Shown piece after piece: positions 34,076-42,775 of a DNA stretch of 47,575 nucleotides (within the stretch, counting starts at the first letter, position 1; every line of letters begins with the position of its first letter). The notes beneath the pieces are model-generated. The model did not search any database. It was not told where the DNA came from and saw only the letters and a list, made by a program, of their open reading frames with translations. Origin of the DNA: an uncultured Pseudoxanthomonas sp. Its GTDB lineage: Bacteria; Pseudomonadota; Gammaproteobacteria; Xanthomonadales; Xanthomonadaceae. The position numbers were made by a program, and so were the translations under genes. The DNA lies in the NCBI RefSeq assembly GCF_946886695.1, contig NZ_CAMPJD010000036.1, positions 1-47,575 of the forward strand, read 5' to 3'.

Positions 34076-34223
34076 GCGTGCACCGCGCCGGTCCTTATAC
34101 TTCGATGACGCCGCCCTGACCCTTCCTTGATGCATGAAGCTGCCGATCTTCCGGCGGCCGAAGGGTTCTTGTCTTTTACGCGCCACCATGCAACGCGCCT
34201 TCGGCGGCGCTCAGGAGTACCCC

Positions 34224-35702
34224 ATGTCTGTCAACTATCCGCTGCGCGAGCAGTGGTTCGGCAATGTCCGTGGCGACATTCTTTCCGGCGTCCTGGTCGC
34301 GCTGGCTCTCATTCCGGAGGCCATCGCGTTCTCCATCATTGCCGGCGTGGATCCGAAGATCGGGTTGTACGCATCGTTCTGCATCGCGGTGATCACGGCC
34401 ATTGCCGGTGGGCGGCCGGGCATGATCTCGGCCGCCACCGGTGCCATGGCACTCCTGATGGTGGACCTGGTCAGGGACCATGGGCTGCAGTACCTGTTTG
34501 CCGCGACCATCCTGGCGGGTCTACTGCAGATCGTGGGAGCGGCGTTGCGCCTCAATTCGCTGATGCGCTTCGTATCGCGGTCGGTGGTAGTGGGCTTCGT
34601 CAATGCGCTGGCCATCCTGATCTTCCTGGCGCAGTTGCCGGAACTGATCGGCATGCCTTGGACGGTGTACGCGGTGTGCGCGGCCGGGCTGGCCATCATC
34701 TACCTGCTGCCCCGTGTGACGAAGGTGGTGCCTTCGCCGCTGGTCGCGATCGTGGTGCTGACCGTCGTCTGCATCTGGCTCGGCCTGGACATCCGCACCG
34801 TCGGCGACATGGGCGAACTGCCGGACAGCCTGCCGGTGTTCCTGTTCCCGGACATTCCGTGGACGCTCGATACGCTGAAGATCCTGCTGCCGGTGTCCGC
34901 GACGCTGGCGGTCGTCGGCCTGCTGGAATCGCTGATGACGGCGCAGATCGTCGAGGACATGACGGATACGCCGACCGATCGGCGCCGCGAGTGCGCGGGC
35001 CAGGGCGCCGCCAACATCGTCACCGGTTTCTTCGGCGGCATGGCGGGCTGCGCAATGATCGGGCAGTCCGTGATCAACGTGTCTTCCGGCGGCCGCGGAA
35101 GGCTGTCGTGCTTCATTGCGGGCATCGTGTTGCTGCTGCTGGTGGTCTATGCGTCGGAGTGGGTATCGAGGATTCCGATGGCGGCACTGGTCGCGGTGAT
35201 GATCATGGTCAGCATCGGTACCTTCCACTGGAAGAGTTTCGCCGAGCTGAAGACCCATCCCCGGACCGCGAACCTGATCATGATCGGCACGGTCGTCGTC
35301 ACCGTCGCCACCCACGATCTCGCCAAGGGCGTGCTCACGGGCGTGCTGCTGACCGCACTGTCGTTCACCCGCCGGGTGAGCGCGATGCTGACGGTGGACG
35401 GTGAGGACGCGGCCGACGACATCCGAATCTACAAAGTGCGGGGCCAGGTGTTTTTCGCCTCCGCGGTCCAGTTCGCGAACAGCTTCGACTACCTGCATGC
35501 GACGAAGAAGGTGGTCATCGACCTGACCGGGGCCCACTTCTGGGATACCAGTGCAGTCGCGGCGCTGGATCGCGTGGTGTTGAAGATGCGCAAGCATGGG
35601 GCGGAGGTGGAGGTGGTCGGCCTCAACCAGGCCAGTGAATCGCTGGTGGACCAGTTGGGCACGCACCGGGACGGGAAGGCCGGGTTCAGCGCGGGTCACT
35701 GA
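34224..35702 (+). CDS. SulP-family anion transporter with STAS domain
   Basis: The product has 492 residues. A dozen or so membrane helices (about 20-390) carry the family motif [24 protein letters not shown] and the region [31 protein letters not shown] cytoplasmic STAS domain closes the protein (about 400-480: [23 protein letters not shown]). SulP proteins import sulfate, bicarbonate or dicarboxylates; the substrate is not decided here. The ATG at 34224 is preceded by AGGAGTACCCC; an upstream ATG at 34134 is less likely. Confidence 0.93.
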   Translation: MSVNYPLREQWFGNVRGDILSGVLVALALIPEAIAFSIIAGVDPKIGLYASFCIAVITAIAGGRPGMISAATGAMALLMVDLVRDHGLQYLFAATILAGLLQIVGAALRLNSLMRFVSRSVVVGFVNALAILIFLAQLPELIGMPWTVYAVCAAGLAIIYLLPRVTKVVPSPLVAIVVLTVVCIWLGLDIRTVGDMGELPDSLPVFLFPDIPWTLDTLKILLPVSATLAVVGLLESLMTAQIVEDMTDTPTDRRRECAGQGAANIVTGFFGGMAGCAMIGQSVINVSSGGRGRLSCFIAGIVLLLLVVYASEWVSRIPMAALVAVMIMVSIGTFHWKSFAELKTHPRTANLIMIGTVVVTVATHDLAKGVLTGVLLTALSFTRRVSAMLTVDGEDAADDIRIYKVRGQVFFASAVQFANSFDYLHATKKVVIDLTGAHFWDTSAVAALDRVVLKMRKHGAEVEVVGLNQASESLVDQLGTHRDGKAGFSAGH

Positions 35703-35825
35703 AGCCTGCAGGCCGCCCGCGAAGCCACGTTCGTGCGGAAGGAGCATGCCGGCCGGCCCTTGCGCTGGCCGGCCACGGCTTGCATGGCGTTGCGACAGGG
35801 CTGGAGACAGCCGACTGCCGTCGAA

Positions 35826-36500
35826 TCAATCAGGCGTGCGTGCCACCCAGCCGCGGAAGGTGAATCCGGCATAGAACAGCTCGATGTCGACAAAGCCTGC
35901 CTCGCTCAGTAGCGCCTCGTCCTGTGCGGGCGACAGCAGCGGCAGGCGCGCGTTGATCGCGGCGGCAGCGTTGACCATGTTCGCCGCCGGAATGCCGGAG
36001 GCGACCGCGAAGGCGGCGTAGCGGGAGAGCCAGCTCTGGCGCTTGTCCGCCGCATCGTCAACGCTGTGGTGGGCGACGACGAACGGCGCGCCGGGCTTGA
36101 GGCGCCGGCGCACTTCGGCCAGGGTGTGCAGGCGCTGTTCTGCCGACAGGAAATGCAGGGTCAGCAGGCAGGTCGCGCCATCGAACGGACCAAGCGGTGC
36201 ATCGTCGATGTAGCCTTCGATCAGCGCCGCGCGCGACGCCAGTGGCCCGAGGGTGATGGTGGCCAGCTTCAACATCTCGGCCGACGGATCGACGCCCGTG
36301 AAACGCCAGCCGGGCTGCGCGTCGGCGAACGCTTTCAGTTCCAGCCCGCCACCGGCACCGACCACCAGCACATGGCCGTCCTCCGGTACCGATTCTGTCA
36401 GCAGCACGCGCGTCATCTGCTGCAGGCCGTGGAAACCGGGCACCTGGCGGACGGGGCCCTCTGCATAACGGGTGACGGCATCGGGGTCGGTGAAGGACAT
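35826..36500 (-). CDS. Class I SAM-dependent methyltransferase
   Basis: The product has 224 residues. The SAM-binding motif is HVLVVGAGGGLELKAFA followed by the acidic FTGVDPSAEML. The following blocks, GPFDGATCLLTLHFLSAEQRLHTLAEVRRRLKPGAPFVVAHHS, are those of Methyltransf-type small-molecule enzymes. It is not linked to an obvious pathway. The start at ATG 36500 has GGAGCGTCCGC before it. Confidence 0.88.
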   Translation of the reverse strand: MSFTDPDAVTRYAEGPVRQVPGFHGLQQMTRVLLTESVPEDGHVLVVGAGGGLELKAFADAQPGWRFTGVDPSAEMLKLATITLGPLASRAALIEGYIDDAPLGPFDGATCLLTLHFLSAEQRLHTLAEVRRRLKPGAPFVVAHHSVDDAADKRQSWLSRYAAFAVASGIPAANMVNAAAAINARLPLLSPAQDEALLSEAGFVDIELFYAGFTFRGWVARTPD

Positions 36501-36551
36501 GCGGACGCTCCGTGCGAGGGAAGCGCCATGCTAGCGCGCCCTGCGACCGGC

Positions 36552-38141
36552 TCAGGGCGCGACGGGCCCGTCGCCCAGGCGCGCCAGTTGCTCCTCCAGT
36601 TCCACCTGGCGCGAGATGTCGGTGAACACACCGAACCAACTGCGGCTTCCGTCGGGCGCTGTCCTCGGCATGGCGCGGCTTGATACCCAGCGCCAGCGGT
36701 CGTCGAACCAGCGAAGCCGGAAACGGGTCTCGAAGGCATCGCGAGCATGCACGGCGGCCAGCCATTCGGCGCGGACGCGGAGGCGGTCGGTCGCATCCAT
36801 CCGCGCATACCAGGCCGCCATGCGCGCTTCCATCGTGCAGCCTTCGGGCTCCTGCGGGGCCGGGCTGATGTAGGTCAAGGTGCCGTCGGCGTCGCTGACC
36901 CACAACACGTTGGGCCCCAGCTCCACCACGGCCCGATAGACCGCCTCGCGTGCGCGTACCTCTTCCTCTGCGCGCTTGCGGTCGGTGATGTCGATGGTGA
37001 CCACGGAGACGCCAATGGGCTGCGCGGTCTCGTCGGTCACGCGTGTACCGACGACCAGGAAGGTCTCCTCGCGTCCCGGAAAGCGGAACTCGACGGTGGA
37101 GATGTCGCCGCTGTCCAGGATCCGCCGCGATGCCTGCACGATCCAGGCCGCGATGTCCGGTGCATAGACCTGCTGGACGTGCGCTTCGACGATCTCGCTC
37201 AACGGCCGGCCCACCATGCGCGCGAACTGCATGTTCGCAGCCGCGTACCGCATGTCCAGATTGAGGAAGGCCAGGCCGACCGGGGCGTTGGTGTAGAGCG
37301 AGGACAACTGATGCTGGCGCAGGTAGGGCGACAACGGCAGCGACGCGGGCGACGCCGCGCGCGTGGGTGCCGCCGCCAGCACGCGTGCCACCTCGTCGCC
37401 CGGCATCGGCCTGCCGGTCAGCCAGCCCTGCGCGAAATCACAGCCCAGCTCGCGCAGCACATCGGCCTGCGCTTCTGTCTCCACGCATTCGGCCACCACC
37501 GGCACCTCCAGGCTGTGGCCCAGTCCGATGATGGCCGACACCACCTTGCGGCTCTCGCGGTCGATCGCCAGGCGCTGGATCAGGCTGCCGTCGATCTTCA
37601 GTTCGTCGAATCCGAACCGGCTGAGCCGCACCATGCTGGAGAATCCGGTGCCGAAATCGTCCAGCGACACGCGGATACCGTGGGATTTCAGATAGCCGAA
37701 GGCCCGTTCGGCCGCGGGTTCGTCCTCGACCAGCTCGTCCTCGGTCATCTCGATGCAGATGCGATCGAGGGGAAACGACGATTCGGACATGGCCTCCAGC
37801 AGCAGGCGCACCGCAGGCGCGTCCTGCAGCAGCGAAGGCGGCACGTTGAATGCCAGGCAGAAACGGCCAGGCCATGCGCCGGCCTCGGCGCAGGCGCGGC
37901 GCACCAGGTTCAGGGTCAGCAGCGGCAGCAGCGAGGCCTGCAGCGCGATGGGGATGAAGTCCTTCGGCGGGACGGTGCCGAACTCGGGATCGTGCCAGCG
38001 CGCCAGCACTTCCAGCCCGTGGATGGCACGGGTCCGCAGGCAGACGATGGGCTGGTAGGCGGGGAAGATCTTTTCGTGGCACACCGCGTCGGCGATCCGC
38101 TGACGGAGCGCGTTGGCAGTGTGGAACGGTGGCGTCGCCAT
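36552..38141 (-). CDS. EAL-domain c-di-GMP phosphodiesterase with two C-terminal PAS domains
   Basis: The product has 529 residues. The EAL domain is N-terminal (about 1-265) and has the full catalytic set: EVLARW in place of EAL, FNVPPSLL, EMTEDELVE, DDFGTGFSS, KIDGSLI, ECVETEAQ and GWLTGRPMPG, so it should hydrolyse c-di-GMP. Two PAS domains follow (about 275-400 and 405-520), the first ending in the PAC-like VVTIDITDRKRAEEEVR. Here the sensors are C-terminal, the reverse of the usual PAS-EAL order, and there is no GGDEF domain. The ATG at 38141 follows AGGGGAACTG, chosen over a start 18 codons upstream. There is no membrane segment. Confidence 0.92.
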   Translation of the reverse strand: MATPPFHTANALRQRIADAVCHEKIFPAYQPIVCLRTRAIHGLEVLARWHDPEFGTVPPKDFIPIALQASLLPLLTLNLVRRACAEAGAWPGRFCLAFNVPPSLLQDAPAVRLLLEAMSESSFPLDRICIEMTEDELVEDEPAAERAFGYLKSHGIRVSLDDFGTGFSSMVRLSRFGFDELKIDGSLIQRLAIDRESRKVVSAIIGLGHSLEVPVVAECVETEAQADVLRELGCDFAQGWLTGRPMPGDEVARVLAAAPTRAASPASLPLSPYLRQHQLSSLYTNAPVGLAFLNLDMRYAAANMQFARMVGRPLSEIVEAHVQQVYAPDIAAWIVQASRRILDSGDISTVEFRFPGREETFLVVGTRVTDETAQPIGVSVVTIDITDRKRAEEEVRAREAVYRAVVELGPNVLWVSDADGTLTYISPAPQEPEGCTMEARMAAWYARMDATDRLRVRAEWLAAVHARDAFETRFRLRWFDDRWRWVSSRAMPRTAPDGSRSWFGVFTDISRQVELEEQLARLGDGPVAP

Positions 38142-38346
38142 GCAGTTCCCCTGTGCAGCCTTGCCAGACCTTCCGCGTCGTCGGGGTCTCCCCAAACGGC
38201 ATCGGCCGGAGGTTGCGCGACTTGAGCTACATGGCGCAACGCGCGCGTGCCGGTGACGCCAGTCACCTTAGCGCGTGCCGTGGGGCTGCGGAAAGGGCGT
38301 GCCGACGGTCGATGAGATAAGGGCGATTACACAACTGCTTTCGCGC

Positions 38347-38877
38347 TCAGTGCGGTACGCGGCGCAGCTTCGACACGTCGTAGCCCAGCGCTTCGATCTG
38401 GCGGACGCGCGCCTGGTAATCCGCCTCCGGAATCCGCGGCGTGCGCGCCATCAGCCACACGTAGTCGCGCTTGCTGCGTCCCACGATCGTCTGCTGGTAG
38501 TCGGCGTCCACGTACGCGATGACGTACTCGGCCTGGATCGGCCAGACGAACTGCATGCCCCACACCGCACCGCCCGTGCCGGGGGTGACCGTGCCGACCG
38601 GATGCATCGTCTTCTCCGGTCCGTCCAGCGCGCCCTTGCGGAAGCGGAACGTGGTCTGGATGCGGCCGTCGGGCAGCTTCGCGTACGACTCCACGGCGGC
38701 ATAGGCCTCGCGCTCGGGGAACGAGGGGATATGCGCGATGACGTACCAGTCGCCCATGAAGCGGTCCACGTCGACCGGTGCGGCCGTGGGGATGGATGGC
38801 TTGACGTTGCCGGAGCGACAGGCCGCGGTGGTGGTGGCGACCATCAGCGCGAGCAGTACGAAGGGCAGGGTACGCAT
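38347..38877 (-). CDS. blc: Outer-membrane lipocalin (Blc-type)
   Basis: The product has 176 residues. The signal peptide ends in a lipobox (TTTAAC), which anchors it in the outer membrane. The lipocalin motif GDWYVIAHIP and the late IVGRSKRDYVWLMARTP are both clear. Bacterial lipocalins of this type bind fatty acids or lysophospholipids. It is the last gene of the fatty-acid operon; its start lies one base after the preceding stop (TGACATG), so it should be translated with it. It could carry the modified lipids. Confidence 0.92.
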   Translation of the reverse strand: MRTLPFVLLALMVATTTAACRSGNVKPSIPTAAPVDVDRFMGDWYVIAHIPSFPEREAYAAVESYAKLPDGRIQTTFRFRKGALDGPEKTMHPVGTVTPGTGGAVWGMQFVWPIQAEYVIAYVDADYQQTIVGRSKRDYVWLMARTPRIPEADYQARVRQIEALGYDVSKLRRVPH

Positions 38878-38878
38878 G

Positions 38879-39961
38879 TCAGTGCTCCCGGGTGGGTCGC
38901 TGGAAGCGATAGTGCGCGACCAGCCATTCCTGCCCGTCGCGATAGCCGAACAGTTCCGCACAGGCCATCCAGAACATCCGCCAGCGCTGGTTCCACAGCG
39001 GCGCTGCCTCGCCATAGGCGGCGCGCAGCACGGCCATCACCTCGCCCCGGTGCGCATCCTGGTTGGCCAGCCAGTGGTTGGCGGTGCGCTGGTAGTGCGT
39101 GCCGTCCAGCAGCCAGCGCTCCTGCAGGTGCAGGTGGTCCTGGAAGAACAGCAGCAGGTCGGCCGACGGCATCATGCCGCCGGTGAAGAAATGCCGGCCC
39201 ATCCAGTTGTCCTCGCCCTGCGTCTCGAACGGATACATCAGGTGTCGGTGGACGAAGATGTGCACGAACAGCGTTCCACCCGGGCGCAGCGCGTCGTGGA
39301 TGCGATGCAGCAGCGCGGCGTGGTTGCTGACATGTTCGAACATCTCCACCGACACGCAGCGGTCGAAGGCCTGCGGTTCCAGCTGAAGCTGGTTCACGTC
39401 GCAGGTGATGATGCGCACGTTGCGCAGGCCGCGTTCGGCGCAGCGCGCCTCGATGAACTGGCGCTGGGAGTGCGAGTTCGAGACCGCGGTGATCCGCGCA
39501 TTCGGATAGCGCTCGGCCATCCACAGCGTCAGCGAGCCCCAGCCGCAGCCCAGCTCCAGGATGTCCTGGCCGTCGGCCAGCGCGGCGCGTTCGCCGTACA
39601 GCGCCAGCATCGCGTCCTCGGCCTGGTCCAGCGTCTCCACGCCCGTGGGGTAGTAGCAACTGCTGTACTTGAGTCGGTGGCCGAGGCAGTGGCGGAAGAA
39701 CTCCGCCGGCAGTTCGTAATGTTGCCGGTTCGCGGCATCGGTGTGCACGGCCAGCGCGCCCTGGCGCAATGCGCGCTGGCGTTGCGTCAGCAGCGCCGAC
39801 TGCGCCTGCTGCCCGCCCGCACGCTCGTCGCGCAGCCGCTGCGCGCACAACCGGCGGATGCCGGCACGGATCAGCGCATCGGGCAACAGGCCGCGTTCGG
39901 CCAGGCCCAGCAGGCCGGGAGCGGCCCGGTCGGCGGCCAGTTCTTCCACCATCGCGTTCAT
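38879..39961 (-). CDS. Cyclopropane-synthase-like SAM methyltransferase (second, NMT-like clade)
   Basis: The product has 360 residues. The SAM motif ILELGCGWGSLTLWMAERYP is followed by AVSNSHSQRQFIE and VEMFEHVSNHAALL. The N-terminal marks are HYELPAEFFRHCLGHRLKYSSCYYP, which match the CFAS-related group that includes plant coclaurine-type N-methyltransferases rather than the classical cyclopropane synthases. The exact acceptor is unknown, but its place between DUF1295 and the lipocalin points to an unsaturated acyl chain. The start overlaps the DUF1295 stop (ATGA). Confidence 0.9.
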   Translation of the reverse strand: MNAMVEELAADRAAPGLLGLAERGLLPDALIRAGIRRLCAQRLRDERAGGQQAQSALLTQRQRALRQGALAVHTDAANRQHYELPAEFFRHCLGHRLKYSSCYYPTGVETLDQAEDAMLALYGERAALADGQDILELGCGWGSLTLWMAERYPNARITAVSNSHSQRQFIEARCAERGLRNVRIITCDVNQLQLEPQAFDRCVSVEMFEHVSNHAALLHRIHDALRPGGTLFVHIFVHRHLMYPFETQGEDNWMGRHFFTGGMMPSADLLLFFQDHLHLQERWLLDGTHYQRTANHWLANQDAHRGEVMAVLRAAYGEAAPLWNQRWRMFWMACAELFGYRDGQEWLVAHYRFQRPTREH

Positions 39962-40755
39962 CGTGTCGCCTCCTTGGTGGCGGGTTTGGGAAACCAGGGG
40001 AGCAGCATCGGCGTGGTGCGCTGGTACTCGCGGTATTCGTCGCCGCGGGTGCGCAGCGCCTGCGCCTCGGTATAGGGAATGCCGCTGATCCAGCGCAGGA
40101 ACACGTACATCACCACCGGCCCGCACCACGACAGCCACGCCCAGGGTGAGCCGATGGCGAGCGCGATGTAGGCGAACCAGTGCAGCCACTCGAAGAAGTA
40201 GTTGGGATGGCGCGAGTACCGCCACAGGCCCTCGCGGCAGGTCCTGCCGCGATTGGCCGGATTGGCGCGGAAGCGCGCCAGCTGGCGGTCGGCGATGGCC
40301 TCGCCGGCCACGCTGCCCCCCCAGATCGCCACCGCCAGCACGATCCACGGCCATGCGGCGTCGACCGGGCTGCGCGCTGCAGCGGCGAAGGGCAGGGCGA
40401 ACAGCACCACCAGCAGGGCCTGCGCCATGAAGAACAGGAAGAACTTGCCCTGGTGCCCCTGCCAATGTTCGCGCAGGTAGCGGTAGCGTCCATCCTCAGC
40501 CTCGCTGCGCACGCGATGCCACAGGTGCAACGCCAGTCGCGCACCCCACGCCCCGCCGAGCACCGCCAGCGTGGCGCGCGCCTGCCAGGCACCGTCGCCC
40601 AGCAAAGCCAGCAGCACCGCGCTGCCACCCACGCACGCCGACCACAGCACGTCGACGATGCCCGCATTCTCGTGGCGCCGCTGCCACAGCCAGCCCAGCG
40701 TCATCACCGCGGCGGCCACCAGGGCCACCCAACCCAGGGAGTGCGGGAGACTCAT
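39958..40755 (-). CDS. DUF1295 membrane protein, steroid 5-alpha-reductase-like
   Basis: The product has 265 residues with about seven membrane helices. The C-terminal signature GLWRYSRHPNYFFEWLHWFAYIAL and the end TPMLLPWFPKP are those of DUF1295, a relative of steroid 5-alpha-reductase and isoprenylcysteine methyltransferase-type membrane enzymes. A reductase acting on a lipid double bond with NADPH is a reasonable but unproved idea. The gene overlaps both neighbours by four bases (ATGA). Confidence 0.9.
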   Translation of the reverse strand: MSLPHSLGWVALVAAAVMTLGWLWQRRHENAGIVDVLWSACVGGSAVLLALLGDGAWQARATLAVLGGAWGARLALHLWHRVRSEAEDGRYRYLREHWQGHQGKFFLFFMAQALLVVLFALPFAAAARSPVDAAWPWIVLAVAIWGGSVAGEAIADRQLARFRANPANRGRTCREGLWRYSRHPNYFFEWLHWFAYIALAIGSPWAWLSWCGPVVMYVFLRWISGIPYTEAQALRTRGDEYREYQRTTPMLLPWFPKPATKEATR

Positions 40756-42002
40756 GCGGCCCCCGACGGGTGGCCGGGGCGGGCCATCAGCAGATGGGAC
40801 ACGCCGATGGACCGCTCCAGGAAGCCGCCTTCGCAATAGGCCAGGTAGAACTCCCACAGGCGGATGAAGCGCTCGTCGAAGCCCTGCGCGCGTACTTCGG
40901 CCAGTCGGATCATGAAGCGGCGCCGCCAGGCCCGCAGCGTGTACGCGTACGACAGGCCGAAGTCCTCCTGGTGGACGACCTGCAGGTCGCTGGCTTGGGT
41001 CTTCGCGCCGTACATGGCGTTGAGCGAAGGAATGAAGCTGCCGGGGAAGACGAAGCGCTTGATGTAGTCCACCGAGTCGCGCGCCTGCACGTAGCGGTGA
41101 TCCTCGATGGTGATGGCCTGCAGCAGCGCCTGTCCGCCCGGCCGCAGCAGACTGTCCAGCTTGCCGAAGAAGGTGTCCAGGTACTGCGCACCGATCGCCT
41201 CGATCATCTCGATGGACACCAGCTTGTCGTATTCGCCCTGCAGGTCGCGGTAGTCCTGCAGCAGCAGGGTCACCCGGTCCTGCAGGCCGGTCGCGGCGAC
41301 GCGCGCGCTGGCCAGTGCGTGCTGTTCGCGCGAGATCGTGGTGGTGGTCACATGCGCGCCATAGTGGCGCGCCGCGTGCAGGGCGAAGCCACCCCAGCCG
41401 GTGCCGATCTCGATCACCCGGTCGCCGGGCGACAGCGCCAGCTTGCGGCACACGGCATCGAGCTTGCGGTACGAGGCCGTTTCCAGATCCTCGTCCGGGG
41501 AGGCGAACATCGCCGAGGAGTACATCAGGTCCGACGACAGGAACAGGGCGAAGAAATCGTTGCCGAGGTCGTAGTGCGCGGCGATGTTGCGGCGGCTGCC
41601 CTCGCGTGTGTTGCGCCGGAGTGCGTGCCAGCTGCGCAGCGCCCAGCCCCCCAGCCGCGCGAGGCCGCCTTCCATGCCGTCCAGCAGCTCGCGGTTGCGC
41701 ACCAGCAGGCGTACCAGCCCGACCAGGTCGTCGCACCGCCACTGGCCGGCGATGTAAGCCTCGCCCGCGCCCACGCTGCCCTGGGCCGCAACGGCGCGGT
41801 AGAACACGGGATCGTCGATCCACAGGTGCACGGCGGGCAGTGCATCGTCGCCGGCACGGCCGAAGCGGTGCTCGCCCAGCGCGTCGCGGACCACCAGCAC
41901 GCCGTGGTCCAGCGCATCCAGGCGCGCCAGCAGCTGCGACCGCAGCAGGCGATCGAGCGCGCTGAAGGACGCTGTGGCAGGGAGGTCGGCGATCTCGTTC
42001 AT
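40752..42002 (-). CDS. cfa: Cyclopropane-fatty-acyl-phospholipid synthase-family enzyme
   Basis: The product has 416 residues. The family blocks are clear: AAHYDLGNDFFALFLSSDLMYSSAMF, the SAM motif VIEIGTGWGGFALHAA, TTISREQHALASARV, KLVSIEMIEAIGAQYLDTFF and IKRFVFPGSFIPSL. Classical CFA synthase adds a methylene to unsaturated phospholipid acyl chains; relatives transfer only a methyl group. The Cys of E. coli Cfa (in YSCAYW) is Ser here (YSSAMF), as in many homologues, so methyl transfer is also possible. Its start overlaps the DUF1365 stop by ATGA. Confidence 0.92.
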   Translation of the reverse strand: MNEIADLPATASFSALDRLLRSQLLARLDALDHGVLVVRDALGEHRFGRAGDDALPAVHLWIDDPVFYRAVAAQGSVGAGEAYIAGQWRCDDLVGLVRLLVRNRELLDGMEGGLARLGGWALRSWHALRRNTREGSRRNIAAHYDLGNDFFALFLSSDLMYSSAMFASPDEDLETASYRKLDAVCRKLALSPGDRVIEIGTGWGGFALHAARHYGAHVTTTTISREQHALASARVAATGLQDRVTLLLQDYRDLQGEYDKLVSIEMIEAIGAQYLDTFFGKLDSLLRPGGQALLQAITIEDHRYVQARDSVDYIKRFVFPGSFIPSLNAMYGAKTQASDLQVVHQEDFGLSYAYTLRAWRRRFMIRLAEVRAQGFDERFIRLWEFYLAYCEGGFLERSIGVSHLLMARPGHPSGAA

Positions 42003-42775
42003 GGGGTCTCGCGGGCAAGGGAAGGATGGTCGTGGACGGGCGTGCGCTTGAGCCACAGGCGCAGCGCCTGCCAGTGGATGCCGGCCACGACCTGCGCGGT
42101 CATCAGCGGGTAGCGCCACAGCACGCGCGCGAGCGAGGCGCCGTCCAAGGGTCGGCGCAGCAGGGTCAGGGTGGCGTCAAAGGCGCGCCGTCCTTCGCGG
42201 TCGACCTGCATGTGCACGCGCAGGGCGTCTTCGGGTGGCGTGAAGCGCCAGCGGTAGGCGCAGTCCATCGGCAGGAACGGCGATACGTGGAAGGCCTTGT
42301 CGAAGCCCCATTCCCAGCCGTCGCCGTACGGCACGCCGTCGCGTATCGACAGCACGTAGCTGTGCCGTTCGCGCCAGGGCGTGTTGGTGATCTCGGCCAG
42401 CACGGCGTCCAGCGTGGTGCCGTCCGGCTGGAAGCAGTAGTAGAAGCTGACCGGATTGAAGACGTAGCCGCCGTAGCGCAGGTGCGTCAGCAGGCGGACC
42501 GGGCCTTGCGGCCGATGGCCGAGCGCGCGTTCGACGCGGTCTCGCACGGCCTCGGCCAGTGGCCGGTCGTGCGGTGCCAGGTAGTCGCACCGGCGGAACT
42601 CCGCCAGGTTGCGGCGATCCACCGACCACAGCCAGCGACGATCGAACACGGTATCGACTTCGTCCAGGTCCAAGTAGAGCTGCGCCATGCGATAGCGGAA
42701 GGCGTGCGCACGCGGCGAGTGCCGGCGATGCCGCACCCAGCCCTCGTACACCGCGCTTGCAAGAGGTGCGTTCAC
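41999..42775 (-). CDS. DUF1365 protein
   Basis: The product has 258 residues. Its blocks are those of DUF1365: AHAFRYRMAQLYLDLDEVD, GHRPQGPVRLLTHLRYGGYVFNPVSFYYCF, AEITNTPWRERHSYVL, KAFHVSPFLPMDCAYRW. The family almost always lies between a flavoprotein and a CFA synthase-like gene in proteobacteria and has no proved activity. The GTG start overlaps the flavoprotein stop (GTGA), and the stop overlaps the next ATG. Confidence 0.92.
   Translation of the reverse strand: MNAPLASAVYEGWVRHRRHSPRAHAFRYRMAQLYLDLDEVDTVFDRRWLWSVDRRNLAEFRRCDYLAPHDRPLAEAVRDRVERALGHRPQGPVRLLTHLRYGGYVFNPVSFYYCFQPDGTTLDAVLAEITNTPWRERHSYVLSIRDGVPYGDGWEWGFDKAFHVSPFLPMDCAYRWRFTPPEDALRVHMQVDREGRRAFDATLTLLRRPLDGASLARVLWRYPLMTAQVVAGIHWQALRLWLKRTPVHDHPSLARETP

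Noticed and set aside
38141..38346. Possible c-di-GMP riboswitch before the EAL gene
   Set aside because: The leader lacks the conserved GEMM-I core blocks; only simple dyads are seen.
40770..42113. Forward frame of 447 codons opposite the CFA-like gene
   Set aside because: Antisense shadow of a conserved enzyme, with no start signal or domain.
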